Source: Microthrixaceae bacterium (lineage in GTDB: Bacteria; Actinomycetota; Acidimicrobiia; Acidimicrobiales; Iamiaceae). From it: a stretch of DNA of 64,000 nt. Both the position numbers and the translations under genes were made by a program. The number at the start of each line of letters is the position of its first letter. Position 1 is the first letter of the stretch. Where the stretch lies: the NCBI GenBank assembly GCA_016702505.1, contig JADJDU010000001.1, positions 496,001 through 560,000 of the forward strand. The letters run 5' to 3'. Shown here one piece after another: positions 53,360-62,391 of the stretch. The notes under the pieces were generated by a model that worked only from the letters and a program-made list of their open reading frames with translations, made no database searches and was not told the origin of the DNA.

Positions 53360-53377
53360 CTTGACCAGCCGGTCAAG
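53360..53377. promoter_or_regulatory. TetR-like operator before the LLM oxidoreductase gene
   Basis: CTTGACC-AGCC-GGTCAAG has perfect 7-bp arms and a 4-bp spacer. It lies 39 bp before the start at 53416, with TAGGGT just ahead of it as a possible -10. Nearly the same operator occurs at 36262-36279. Confidence 0.65.
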
Positions 53378-53415
53378 TTGGTCGGGATTTCAGGGGTGAA
53401 AGTCGAGGCGCATCC

Positions 53416-54459
53416 GTGCAGATCAGCATGCAGCTCAGCTACAGCGGCGGATTCAAGGAGGCGGCCGACACCGTCGCTGAACTGGAACAGGCCGGGCTCG
53501 ACCTGGTGTGGGTGGCCGAGGCCTACGGGTTCGACGGGCCCAGCCTCATGGGTTACGTGGCGGCGAAGACCTCCACCGTGCAGATCGCGTCGGGCATCTT
53601 GCCCATCTACACCCGCACCCCAACGCTATTGGCCATGACCGCGGCAGGTGTCGACGCCCTGTCGGACGGACGCTGCCACCTCGGCCTCGGGGCGTCAGGC
53701 CCCCAGGTGATCGAGGGATGGCACGGCGTCAAATACGACGCCCCCCTTGGCCGCACCCGAGAGATCATCGACGTGTGCCGCCAGGTGTGGGCCCGTGAGG
53801 ACCGCCTCGTTCACTCCGGCCGCTACTACAACATGCCCCTGCCCGAAGGGGAAGGCACCGGTCTGGGCAAGCCGCTCAAGATCATCGCCCACCCCGTCCG
53901 GCCCCGCATCCCGATCTGGGTGGCCTCGCTCGGCCCCAAGAACGTCCAGATGACCGCCGAGGTGGCCGACGGTTGGATGCCCATCTTCTTCGACCCGGCC
54001 AAGGCCCGAGACGTATGGGGCGCTGACCTCGACGCCGGAGCCGCCAACCGAAACCCCGGCCTCGACCCGCTCATGATCACCGCCGGCGGCATGCTCGCCA
54101 TCGGCGACGACGTGAAGGGAGTGCTCGAGTTCGCCCGCCCCATGGTCGCCCTCTACGTCGGGGGAATGGGAGCCAAGGGTCGCAACTTCTACAACGACCT
54201 CATGTGCCGTTACGGCTACGAAGCCGAAGCCGCCGAGATCCAAGACCTCTACCTCGAAGGCAAGAAGGCCGAAGCCGCCGCCAAGGTGCCCCACGAGTTC
54301 CTCGAAGCGATCTCACTGGTAGGCCCCGAGAGCTACGTCAAGGAACGGGTCGCGGCCTTCGACGAAGCCGGGGTCACACACCTCAACGTGATCCCCATCC
54401 CCGGAGCCGGCCAGACCCAGACCTCGGTGGTAGCCACCGTCAAGGAATGGCTGTCCTGA
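53416..54459 (+). CDS. LLM-class F420-dependent oxidoreductase
   Basis: 347 residues from GTG 53416. A luciferase-like TIM-barrel: DLVWVAEAYGFDGPSLMGY, IASGILPIYTRTPTLLAM and LGLGASGPQVIEGWHG are typical of F420-dependent N5,N10-methylene-H4MPT-reductase-like enzymes in actinobacteria. It probably reduces or oxidises a cyclic or lipid-like substrate with F420; FMN use cannot be excluded. The operator at 53360 is shared with an acyl-CoA dehydrogenase gene, which suggests a common regulon. Confidence 0.88.
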   Translation: MQISMQLSYSGGFKEAADTVAELEQAGLDLVWVAEAYGFDGPSLMGYVAAKTSTVQIASGILPIYTRTPTLLAMTAAGVDALSDGRCHLGLGASGPQVIEGWHGVKYDAPLGRTREIIDVCRQVWAREDRLVHSGRYYNMPLPEGEGTGLGKPLKIIAHPVRPRIPIWVASLGPKNVQMTAEVADGWMPIFFDPAKARDVWGADLDAGAANRNPGLDPLMITAGGMLAIGDDVKGVLEFARPMVALYVGGMGAKGRNFYNDLMCRYGYEAEAAEIQDLYLEGKKAEAAAKVPHEFLEAISLVGPESYVKERVAAFDEAGVTHLNVIPIPGAGQTQTSVVATVKEWLS

Positions 54460-54568
54460 AGGCCAGCACCCTCCACCTCGTCAGTGGAGGGATATAGGGT
54501 TATCAAGCACACCTTCCCCGGTGAATGCGGGCCTGGCACAGGCCCCAGACATCGATGAAGGAGCATCT

Positions 54569-55111
54569 ATGGCCCTCACCGCCAGCCAGCGGAACATCAT
54601 CTACCAGAACTTCGCTCCGATCCTCGGGGAGGAGGTGACCGAAGCCTTGTTGTCCCAGTTTCCCGCCAACGACTTGGAAACCCCCGCAACCCGCGACTTC
54701 GTCCGCGCCGAGTGCATCGCCCTCAAGAGCGATGTCGTCCACCAGATCGATCAACTCCGAACCGATCTGACGTCGGAGATCGAGGGTGTTCGAACCGATC
54801 TGAAGGCGGAGATCGAGGGTGTTCGAACCGATCTGAAGGCGGAGATCGAGGGTGTTCGAACCGATCTGAAGGCGGAGATCGAGGGTGTTCGAGCCGATCT
54901 GACCGCCAATCTCAGCAACGTGCGTGCTGAGTTGAAGGCGGAGATTGGTGGTGTGCGCACGGAATTGAAGAACGACATTGGTGACCTTCGGACCGAAATG
55001 AAGATCGACATTGGCGATCTGCGGACCGATCTGCAGCGTGAGCTGAGACTCAACCTGGCGGCGACCCTCACACTTGTCGGTGCCCTGCTCACCGCGTTCC
55101 GCCTTCTGTAG
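54569..55111 (+). CDS. Coiled-coil protein with tandem hendecad repeats and C-terminal anchor
   Basis: 180 residues from ATG 54569, behind GAAGGAG. After a helical head (MALTASQRNIIYQNFAPILG) come about nine 11-residue repeats of the type IEGVRTDLKAE and then a hydrophobic anchor (LAATLTLVGALLTAFRLL). The plan equals the proteins at 49643 and 52145 (head, hendecad coil, anchor), so all three are one family. The repeats in the middle are nearly identical at DNA level, pointing to recent expansion. Confidence 0.72.
   Translation: MALTASQRNIIYQNFAPILGEEVTEALLSQFPANDLETPATRDFVRAECIALKSDVVHQIDQLRTDLTSEIEGVRTDLKAEIEGVRTDLKAEIEGVRTDLKAEIEGVRADLTANLSNVRAELKAEIGGVRTELKNDIGDLRTEMKIDIGDLRTDLQRELRLNLAATLTLVGALLTAFRLL
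54776..54890 (+). repeat. 33-bp tandem repeats encoding 11-residue coil units
   Basis: The unit GAGATCGAGGGTGTTCGAAC plus CGATCTGAAGGCG is repeated four times (the last one diverging), each coding for one hendecad of the coiled coil. Confidence 0.9.
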
Positions 55112-55216
55112 CTCCGTCGGAGCGGCTCGTAACCCGACGTGACACAAGTCATGTTTGAACCGACGAGAATCTGGCCATGCCGACGTGCGTTTTTGCACGG
55201 CGTGTGCGTATAGTGG

Positions 55217-55317
55217 GGCCGAAGCCAGGTACCCGCCACCTGGTTGGACGCGACATCGGGATCCGCCGCCTGGTGTCGCTGCGCTCGGCGCCCTTCGGGG
55301 CGCCGGCGCTGTTTTTC
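55217..55317 (+). ncRNA. Candidate small RNA with terminator
   Basis: A TATAGT box (55209-55214) is followed by about 100 nt that can fold into three stems: 55225-55230 with 55238-55243, 55250-55255 with 55274-55279, and a long GC stem (55281-55293 with 55298-55309, TTCG loop) followed by TTTTT. A Rho-independent terminator closes it. No known RNA family is recognised. It might instead be a leader of the gene at 55367. A -35 box is not evident. Confidence 0.5.
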
Positions 55318-55366
55318 CGGCGATGTAACTCCGGCGCGGGGTGTTCGGTCGGGTAGACAGATCGTT

Positions 55367-55573
55367 ATGCCGCTCGAGTCCGCCCGCCTGTCATCGTTGG
55401 CCGCAGGCGTAGACGAGCTGTCCCGTCGGGCGGGAGAGTTGGCCAGCGAATTGGACGGCGGCCTCAACGCCGAGGCCGCCGTGGCCCTATACGAGGCGGA
55501 GAGGTCGCTGGCCATGGCGAGTAGGGCCGTCGACCGTGCCCGCCGAATCGTCGACGATACCGGACGACCCTAG
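55367..55573 (+). CDS. Small helical protein of unknown function
   Basis: 68 residues from ATG 55367. An amphipathic helical protein (LSSLAAGVDELSRRAGELAS, then AVALYEAERSLAMASRAVD) like the small coiled-coil proteins found ahead of hisD in some actinobacteria. No function known. It follows the candidate small RNA and precedes the his genes by about 180 bp. Confidence 0.55.
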   Translation: MPLESARLSSLAAGVDELSRRAGELASELDGGLNAEAAVALYEAERSLAMASRAVDRARRIVDDTGRP

Positions 55574-55752
55574 GCCCCGGCACGAGACAGAGCCCTGTCG
55601 GAACCTGACCCGGGCGGGGCACTCGGTCCGAGCCTGGATTGGACTAGTCGTGGCCCAGCGCGGCACCTGAGGCCCTCCTCCTTGTGGTTTCAGTCGGGTT
55701 CAGTCCGAACCGGCTTCGGGGTGCTCGGGAAGGGCCGGTAGCCTCAGCGTTC

Positions 55753-57045
55753 GTGCTGAACCGACTCGACCTCCGTGGTGCCGGGACCGACCTGCGAGGT
55801 CGCCTGCCGCGCCCGGCCCAGGCCACCGAAGGGCCGGTCGGCGCGGTCAAGGAGATCCTGGCTCAGGTCCAATCCGGCGGTGACGCCGCCGTGGCCGATC
55901 TGACCGAACGTTTCGATGGCGTGCGACCTGCGCTTGTCGTGCCGCCCGATTCGATCAAGGCGGCGCTCGACGCCATCGAACCCGACCTGCGCCGAGCCCT
56001 CGAGGAGGCCGCGGCCGGTATCGCCGACTTCCACCGCACCCAGGTGGTTCCCGACCACACCTACGAACGGAACGGGATCGTGGTGCAAGGCCGCAAGGTT
56101 CCCGTGGACCGCGCCGGTTGCTACGTGCCTGGCGGGCGAGCCATCTATCCCAGCACCGTGCTGATGACCGCCATCCCGGCCAAGGTGGCCGGAGTGCCCG
56201 AGGTTGTGCTGTGCGTCCCCCCGGACCGCACCGGCCACGTCCCCCAGGTGACCCTGGCCGCCGCCGCCATCGCCGGAGTGGACGAGGTGTACGCGGTGGG
56301 AGGGGCTCAAGCCATCGGGGCCATGGCGTATGGAACCGAGACAGTACGCCCGGTCGACGTGATCGTCGGTCCCGGCAACGTGTACGTGGCCATCGCCAAA
56401 CGGGAAGTGGCCGGGCTGGTCGGCGTGCCGTCGTCCTTCCCGGGCCCGTCCGAGGTGGTCGTCATCGCCGATGGCACTGCTCCCGCAGAGTTGGCTGCGG
56501 TAGATGTGATCCTCCAAGCCGAACACGGCCCCGGTGGTCTGGCCTGGCTGATCAGCTGGGACGAAGCCGCGCTCGATGCCATCTCTGCCGAGATAGAGGC
56601 CCAGGTAGCGGTGGCACCTCGCCGGGAAGACATCACCTCGACCTTCGCCGAAGGTGGATACGCGGTGCTGTGCGACTCGCCAGAACAAGCGGTGGCCGTG
56701 TCCAACACCATCGCCCCCGAACACTTGGAGCTCATCACCGCTGATCCGGAGGCGTTGGTGCCGCTGGTCCGCCACGCTGGAGCCGTGTTCTGCGGGCCGT
56801 GGTCTCCGGCATCGGTTGGTGACTACCTAGCCGGTCCCAGCCACGTCCTACCCACCGACGGAACCGCACGCTTCGGGTCGGCCCTGACCGTGTCGGACTT
56901 CGTGAAGGACGTGCACGTGATCACACTCGACCGCGAGGCACTGGATCGCGCTGCACCGACGGTGGCCGCCATTGCCCGAGCCGAGGGGCTGGCTGCCCAC
57001 GCCGACAGCGTCACGCGTCGGGTCGCGTTCCCCCGAGAGGCCTGA
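55753..57045 (+). CDS. hisD: Histidinol dehydrogenase
   Basis: 430 residues from GTG 55753, where family members start; the frame upstream is not conserved. HisD catalyses the last two steps of histidine synthesis (L-histidinol to L-histidine, with NAD). Conserved stretches include GRKVPVDRAGCYVPGGRAIY, VGPGNVYVAIAKREVAG, QAEHGPGG and PSHVLPT, which carry the zinc and substrate ligands. First gene of the his run; hisC follows 4 bases later. Confidence 0.96.
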   Translation: MLNRLDLRGAGTDLRGRLPRPAQATEGPVGAVKEILAQVQSGGDAAVADLTERFDGVRPALVVPPDSIKAALDAIEPDLRRALEEAAAGIADFHRTQVVPDHTYERNGIVVQGRKVPVDRAGCYVPGGRAIYPSTVLMTAIPAKVAGVPEVVLCVPPDRTGHVPQVTLAAAAIAGVDEVYAVGGAQAIGAMAYGTETVRPVDVIVGPGNVYVAIAKREVAGLVGVPSSFPGPSEVVVIADGTAPAELAAVDVILQAEHGPGGLAWLISWDEAALDAISAEIEAQVAVAPRREDITSTFAEGGYAVLCDSPEQAVAVSNTIAPEHLELITADPEALVPLVRHAGAVFCGPWSPASVGDYLAGPSHVLPTDGTARFGSALTVSDFVKDVHVITLDREALDRAAPTVAAIARAEGLAAHADSVTRRVAFPREA

Positions 57046-57049
57046 ACCG

Positions 57050-58111
57050 ATGGCACCGATCCGCCCCCGAGACAGCGTCGCCCTCATGGAGGGCTACCAC
57101 TCGCCGCAACTCGACGTCGACGTCCGCCTCAACACCAACGAGTCACCGGTCGCTCCGCCCGCGGCTTTCGTCGACGCCCTGGCTGCCGAGGTTGGCCGGG
57201 TCCAATGGCACCGCTACCCCGACCGGGCCGCCACCGAACTGCGGACCCGCATCGGTGAACTCCATGGGGTCGGTCCCGAGCAGGTGTTCGTGGCCAACGG
57301 CTCCAACGAGGTGCTCCAGACCCTGTCGCTGACCTATGGGGGTCCGGGCCGGACCGTGGCCGTGTTCGAACCCACCTACGCGTTGCACTCCCACATCGCT
57401 CACATGACCGGCACCACCGTCGCCGAAGGGGAGCGGGCTGCAGACTTCTCGCTTGACATGGCCGAGGTTCGGCGGGTCGTGAGTGCAGCCGAGCCCGCCA
57501 TCACCTACCTCTGCTCGCCCAACAACCCGACCGGGATGGTCGAGACCCGAGACACCGTCACCGAGGTCCTCGGCCTGGTACAGGGTCTGTTGGTGGTCGA
57601 CGAGGCTTACGGTCAGTTCGCCCCTTGGTCGGCGTTGGAACTGGTCGACGAGGCCACCCCGCTGGTGGTCACCCAGACCTTCTCCAAGACATGGTCCATG
57701 GCGGGAGCCCGTCTCGGCTATCTGGTCGGTCCGAGCTGGGTGGTCTCCGAGCTGGAGAAGGTGGTCCTGCCCTACCACCTCGACGCGTTGAAGCAGGCGG
57801 CCGGCATCATCGCGGTTCGTTTCCGCTCCGAGATGGAGGAGCGGGTGGCTCAGCTGACCGAGGAACGGGGCCGACTGGAGGCGGCACTTCGCGAGCTGCC
57901 GTGCGACGTGTGGCCGTCGGGCGCCAACTTCGTGTTGTTCCGACCGCGGACCCTGGACGGAGCAGACGTCTGGGCTCAACTGGTGGAACGTTCGATCCTG
58001 GTCCGCAACTGTTCGTCGTGGCCCCGCCTGGAGGGCTGCCTGCGAGTCACCATCGGCACCACCGACGAGGATGACCGCTTCCTCGATGCCCTAGGGGAGA
58101 TCCTCACATGA
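57050..58111 (+). CDS. hisC: Histidinol-phosphate aminotransferase
   Basis: 353 residues from ATG 57050. A class I/II PLP aminotransferase with LNTNESPVAPP at the start, SPNNPTG (residues 156-162) and PLP lysine Lys213 in TFSKTWSMAGARLGY. It converts imidazole-acetol phosphate to histidinol phosphate. ATGA overlap with hisB. Confidence 0.95.
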   Translation: MAPIRPRDSVALMEGYHSPQLDVDVRLNTNESPVAPPAAFVDALAAEVGRVQWHRYPDRAATELRTRIGELHGVGPEQVFVANGSNEVLQTLSLTYGGPGRTVAVFEPTYALHSHIAHMTGTTVAEGERAADFSLDMAEVRRVVSAAEPAITYLCSPNNPTGMVETRDTVTEVLGLVQGLLVVDEAYGQFAPWSALELVDEATPLVVTQTFSKTWSMAGARLGYLVGPSWVVSELEKVVLPYHLDALKQAAGIIAVRFRSEMEERVAQLTEERGRLEAALRELPCDVWPSGANFVLFRPRTLDGADVWAQLVERSILVRNCSSWPRLEGCLRVTIGTTDEDDRFLDALGEILT

Positions 58112-58737
58112 CCGAATCGAAAAGCCCGGGTCGGGCCGCTTCCCGGCAGCGCACCACCCGGGAGACGTCGATCAGTATCAGCCTGGACATCGACGGTCCG
58201 ACCGGGTCGGTCTCCGCCTCGACCGGCCTTCCGTTCTTCGATCACATGCTCGACCAGATCGGACGCCACGGCGGCTTCGATCTGGCCATCGATGCAACCG
58301 GTGACATCGAGGTGGATGGTCATCACACGGTCGAAGACGTCGGCATCCTGCTCGGTGAGACGTTCCGGGAGGCGTTGGGCGACAAGGCCGGCGTCCGGCG
58401 TTTCGCGTCGGGCCTGTTCCCCCTTGATGAGGCCCTGATCGAGGTGGCCGTGGATCTGTCCGGTCGGCCGTGGGTCTCCTATGACGTTCCCTTCGGCGAG
58501 GTGCTGCCGCTCGGTGATCCGCCGTTCAACCCGGAGATGGCCGAGCACTTCTGGCAGAGCTTCGCCACCTCGGCGGGCATCACCCTTCACGTCACCCGCA
58601 AGGCCGGGACCAACACCCACCACGTGGTGGAGGCGACCTTCAAGGGAGTGGCGCGCTGCCTCCGTGACGCGGTGCGCGTGGAGGGCACCGCCATCCCCTC
58701 GACCAAGGGCACCCTGTCGGGGGCCGGCGGTGACTGA
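58108..58737 (+). CDS. hisB: Imidazoleglycerol-phosphate dehydratase
   Basis: 209 residues. The metal-binding histidine motifs DHMLDQIGRHG and HHTVEDVGILLG are present, and the second half has HHVVEATFKGVAR. It dehydrates imidazoleglycerol phosphate; no HisB phosphatase domain is fused. The stop overlaps the next start. Confidence 0.96.
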   Translation: MTESKSPGRAASRQRTTRETSISISLDIDGPTGSVSASTGLPFFDHMLDQIGRHGGFDLAIDATGDIEVDGHHTVEDVGILLGETFREALGDKAGVRRFASGLFPLDEALIEVAVDLSGRPWVSYDVPFGEVLPLGDPPFNPEMAEHFWQSFATSAGITLHVTRKAGTNTHHVVEATFKGVARCLRDAVRVEGTAIPSTKGTLSGAGGD

Positions 58738-59398
58738 CCGCGAGGGAACGGCCGACGGTCGACCGCTGATCGCGGTGCTCGACTACGGGATCGGCAACCT
58801 CCGCTCGGCCCAGAAGGCGCTCGAACACGTCGGAGCCGATGCCCGCCTGACCGCAGACCCGGGCCTGATCGCCGATGCCGCTGGCGTGGTGCTGCCAGGT
58901 GTGGGTGCCTTCGGCCGCTGCGTCGAGGCCTTGGGTCAAGCCGGCCTCGACGCGCTGGCCCACGACGGGGCCACCGATGCCGCCGCCGGTTCGGGCCGGC
59001 CCTTCCTTGGGGTGTGCGTGGGGCTCCAGATGCTGTTCGACGGCTCAGACGAGACGCCCGAGGTGCCCGGTCTTGGTGTGGTGCCCGGTCGGGTGGAGCT
59101 CTTGCCCGAAGGGGTCAAGCGACCCCAGATGCAGTGGAACGTGTTGCGCTGGGCCCATCCCAGCCCCATGGCCGACGGCCTGCCCGATGACCCGTGGGTC
59201 TACTTCGTGCACTCGTTCTGGGCCCGGCCCGACGACCCCGCCGACATCGCCGCCACCTGCACCTACGGCACCGAAGTGACCGCCGCCATCCAACGAGGCC
59301 GGTTGTGGGCCACCCAGTTCCACCCCGAGAAGTCAGCCGCCAACGGGCTGCGCCTACTGGAGAACTTCGTGACCTCGTGCGCCGAGCACGCTGACTGA
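58730..59398 (+). CDS. hisH: Imidazole glycerol phosphate synthase, glutaminase subunit
   Basis: 222 residues from GTG 58730. A class I glutamine amidotransferase: LDYGIGNLRS, catalytic Cys96 in FLGVCVGLQ, and the His/Glu pair in FHPEKSAANG near the end. It feeds ammonia to HisF (63445). Confidence 0.95.
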   Translation: MTDREGTADGRPLIAVLDYGIGNLRSAQKALEHVGADARLTADPGLIADAAGVVLPGVGAFGRCVEALGQAGLDALAHDGATDAAAGSGRPFLGVCVGLQMLFDGSDETPEVPGLGVVPGRVELLPEGVKRPQMQWNVLRWAHPSPMADGLPDDPWVYFVHSFWARPDDPADIAATCTYGTEVTAAIQRGRLWATQFHPEKSAANGLRLLENFVTSCAEHAD

Positions 59399-59418
59399 CC
59401 CGAAGGTCGGGGTTCGGG

Positions 59419-60222
59419 TCAGAGGGCAGGGGCGGGGCCGGTCGGGCCGAGCGTGTAGCTGGTCATCGATAGCGAGCCGTAGGCGAAACCGTCTACCAGG
59501 ACGTGTGCCGTCTGGTTGGCGGCCGTAGCCAAACCGGCCACGTACAGCAGCGGGATGAAGTGATCGGGGCTGGGGTGGGCCAGCGCGAAATCTGGGTGTT
59601 CTCGCAGCGACGGAGCCCGCGCCGGGTCGGTGGCCATCACCTCTCGGGTGGCGTCGTCGAACCGTCGGGTCCAGTCGTAGGCGGATTCGGGCTGGCCCCA
59701 GTCGATCCGGCGCAGGTTGTGCACCACGTTGCCGCTGCCGACCACCATCACCCCTCGTCGACGGAAGGGGGCCAGCGCCGCCCCCAGGGCCAGGTGCTGG
59801 TCGAAGGATCGCCGGGCATCGATCGAAACCTGGACCACCGGGATGTCGGCCTCGGGGAAGGCGTGGACCAGCACAGACCAGGTGCCGTGGTCGAGACCCC
59901 AGTCTTCGGTGTCGGACACGACCCCATCGGGTTTGACGACTTCGGAGAGCTCGCCTACCAGATCGGCGGCCAAGGTCGGGTCGCCGGGGGCGGGATATCT
60001 GACCGCAAACAGATCGTCGGGGAATCCGTAGAAGTCGTGGATGGTGCGGGGCTCGGCCATGGCCGTTACGGCGGTGGCGCCGATGTACCAGTGGGCGGAC
60101 ACGCAAACGATGGCCGATGGCCGAGGGCCGCCCAGCCCGAAGGTCTGCCAGGCATCGGTGTAGCGGTTGGTCTCGATGGCGTTCATCGGAGATCCGTGTC
60201 CGAGAAAGGTGGCAGCCGTCAT
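59419..60222 (-). CDS. Extradiol ring-cleavage dioxygenase-like protein (DODA/YgiD type)
   Basis: 267 residues. Class III extradiol dioxygenase fold (LigB superfamily): zinc/iron ligands His9 (GHGSPMN) and His44 (SAHWY), with HGTWSVL and DHFIPLL downstream. The best match is the 4,5-DOPA dioxygenase group. It interrupts the his cluster on the opposite strand, so it has its own promoter. Physiological substrate unknown. Confidence 0.85.
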   Translation of the reverse strand: MTAATFLGHGSPMNAIETNRYTDAWQTFGLGGPRPSAIVCVSAHWYIGATAVTAMAEPRTIHDFYGFPDDLFAVRYPAPGDPTLAADLVGELSEVVKPDGVVSDTEDWGLDHGTWSVLVHAFPEADIPVVQVSIDARRSFDQHLALGAALAPFRRRGVMVVGSGNVVHNLRRIDWGQPESAYDWTRRFDDATREVMATDPARAPSLREHPDFALAHPSPDHFIPLLYVAGLATAANQTAHVLVDGFAYGSLSMTSYTLGPTGPAPAL

Positions 60223-60351
60223 TTCGTTGACGGTACAAGTTCTTTGTCTCGAACCGGTCAGGGCGATTTGCGTTGCATCGTGTCGCCCAAATGGGCGTGG
60301 CGGCTAGTGCTCGGGTGGGAGGGCGATCGGCCCGGGTGCGATGATCCAGGG

Positions 60352-61086
60352 ATGGACCTGTACCCGGCGATCGATCTGCGTGGCGGCCAGTGCGTCCGTC
60401 TGTACCAAGGTGACTTCGACCAAGAGACGGTGTACGGCGATGACCCGGTGGCTCAGGCCCGCCTCTTCGCCGATGCCGGGGCGGCCTGGATCCATGTGGT
60501 CGACCTCGACGCGGCCCGGACCGGTGAACCGGTGAACCGCCCGGTGATCGCCTCGGTGGCGGCGTCGGTGGGGGTACCGGTGCAGACCGGCGGGGGAGTG
60601 CGAGACGACGCCTCGGCCGAGGAGCTCTTCGCAGCCGGCGTGGCCCGGGTGGTGGTGGGCACCGCGGCCCTCGATGAACCGGACTGGGCCATGGGCTTGG
60701 CTGAACGCCATCCGGGCAAGGTCGCGCTCGGACTCGACGTACGAGGACGAGAGGTGGCGGTGCGCGGGTGGATGGAAGGCTCCGGGCGTCAACTCTCGGA
60801 GGTAACGGCCCAGTTCGATGCTGGCGGTTTTGCTGCCTTCATCGTCACCCAGATCAACGTAGACGGCGCCGGAACCGGACCCGACATCGATCTCTACTCA
60901 GAGCTGCTCGACACCATCGAGACCGACGTCATCGCGTCAGGTGGAGTGGGGTCGGCGCAACACCTTCGGATGCTGGCCGCCATGGGTGCCGACTCCAAGC
61001 CTCTGCTGGGAGCCATCGTGGGCAAGGCCCTCTACGACGGTTCCCTGACCATCGATGACGCCCTAGCCGCCGCCCAGAGCGAGTAG
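60352..61086 (+). CDS. hisA: ProFAR isomerase (HisA; possibly bifunctional PriA)
   Basis: 244 residues from ATG 60352. A (beta-alpha)8 barrel with YPAIDLRGGQCVRLYQGDF and VDLDAARTG, the phosphate loop QTGGGVR and catalytic Asp residues; TxxGGVG near the end (ASGGVGSAQHL). It isomerises ProFAR in histidine synthesis. Actinobacteria without trpF often use this protein also as TrpF (PriA); the sequence alone does not settle this here. Confidence 0.94.
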   Translation: MDLYPAIDLRGGQCVRLYQGDFDQETVYGDDPVAQARLFADAGAAWIHVVDLDAARTGEPVNRPVIASVAASVGVPVQTGGGVRDDASAEELFAAGVARVVVGTAALDEPDWAMGLAERHPGKVALGLDVRGREVAVRGWMEGSGRQLSEVTAQFDAGGFAAFIVTQINVDGAGTGPDIDLYSELLDTIETDVIASGGVGSAQHLRMLAAMGADSKPLLGAIVGKALYDGSLTIDDALAAAQSE

Positions 61087-61194
61087 CGACCCTCGGGGCG
61101 GGCCGCGCCCGTCAGGCGCGTATGTCGCTTCGGTGATCGACCACCGAAGCAGCCCGGCTGCATACGCGTAGCGGCCCAAGAGCGACTGGTCGAG

Positions 61195-62241
61195 TCAACC
61201 CGAATACTCGATGATCCCTCGGGTGCAGCCTCGCACCGGTTGACCGTTTCGCACCGTGTCCATCGGCCTCGGGTTCCCGAAGTAGTCGGTGGTCACCTCG
61301 GTCCCACAACCGAGGGTGCCGACGGGTATGTCGGCGATCGTCGTGCCGGTGTCGTCGCCGACCCCGCTCAACCCGCAGCCGGCCAGGTTGTTGTAGCCCT
61401 GGCTGACGATCGGATCCCCGAGGCAGTTCGGTGAGACGAGCGAGTACTGGTGGAGATCGGTGGCACCGAGGATCGAAGTCCCACCGTCAAGGGTGTGAAG
61501 CCCCGCCGCCTCGTGGGGTCGGTTGTAGCTGGAGGAACGGTTGATCTCGCTGAAGCGCATGATCACCGTGCCGCGGTTGGTGATCCATGCGTTGGTGGGC
61601 GGCGGCGGGATATCGGAGGCCCAAGCTCCGCCGATGCTGCTCAGGAGGTTCAGCACGCCACCGGGGCGAACATCGACCCAACCGACCAGCCAACCGCGGT
61701 TCATGGAGAGCTGGCCTTCGATGGTGGCAGTTCGAGTGACGTGGAGGTCGGCTTGTTCCACGTGGAGGCTGCCTCCGGGGGCGATACGAAGATCTGCGGC
61801 TCGGACCTCGAAGTCGCGGACCTGGTACTCCCAGACGCTCAGGAACCGTAGGTTGCCGGTGATGGTTTCGGTCAGGACGTGGCCCTGACCCTGGACTGCG
61901 GTCGAGGGAACGTTGATGTCGGCTTGGCCGAGGGCGTTTCCTTCTTGCACGGCGGCGTCGAGGGTGCATTGGGCGTTGCCGGGAGCGGTCTCACAGACCC
62001 CGTCGCCAGGGTTGACGTCGTCACCGGCGATCCCGGCTGCCACGTTCACGGTGAAGGTCGCCGTCGGAGGGGCAGGCTCACAGGCGGTGGCAAACCAGAG
62101 GACTATCGCTGCGGTGGCGACGAGGCCGAGCCGACGTGTCCGGCGTCGGATCACAGCCATGGTGCTCGGTAGTCGCGACGAGCGGTACCCATGGGTGTCG
62201 GCGACGGCCGTGTCGGTGGTTCTGACCCCGTTCTTCGACAT
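61195..62241 (-). CDS. Secreted CSLREA-like beta-helix protein, probable lipoprotein
   Basis: 348 residues from ATG 62241 with AGGAG before it. After a 27-residue lead comes a signal segment (RTRRLGLVATAAIVLWFATAC) with a weak lipobox, then a CSLREA-like motif (GDGVCETAPGNAQCTLDAA) and a beta-helix-type body with many short strands. It probably sits at the cell surface. No clear function. A shorter start at ATG 62160 is possible but has no ribosome site. Confidence 0.72.
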   Translation of the reverse strand: MSKNGVRTTDTAVADTHGYRSSRLPSTMAVIRRRTRRLGLVATAAIVLWFATACEPAPPTATFTVNVAAGIAGDDVNPGDGVCETAPGNAQCTLDAAVQEGNALGQADINVPSTAVQGQGHVLTETITGNLRFLSVWEYQVRDFEVRAADLRIAPGGSLHVEQADLHVTRTATIEGQLSMNRGWLVGWVDVRPGGVLNLLSSIGGAWASDIPPPPTNAWITNRGTVIMRFSEINRSSSYNRPHEAAGLHTLDGGTSILGATDLHQYSLVSPNCLGDPIVSQGYNNLAGCGLSGVGDDTGTTIADIPVGTLGCGTEVTTDYFGNPRPMDTVRNGQPVRGCTRGIIEYSG

Positions 62242-62391
62242 CGCCCGCTCCTGATCAGATCGCATTTGTGCTCGTCTTCCTCTGAGCTCGACGCTCCTGC
62301 GCGATCCAACGTCTGAACGCGGACGGTGATTGCGTGCCCCTTGAGAGTAGTTGTCGAGGGCCCGGTCGTCCGGTCGGACATACCAACCGGA

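Noticed and set aside
54776..54890. Possible CRISPR-like repeats
   Set aside because: The repeats are contiguous 33-bp units coding in frame for coil hendecads, with no spacers. The 9-bp (49349) and 15-bp (35170) repeats are also without spacers.
59503..60351. Long open frame extending hisA upstream on the plus strand
   Set aside because: It is antisense to the dioxygenase-like gene; HisA homologues start at MDLYPAID (60352).
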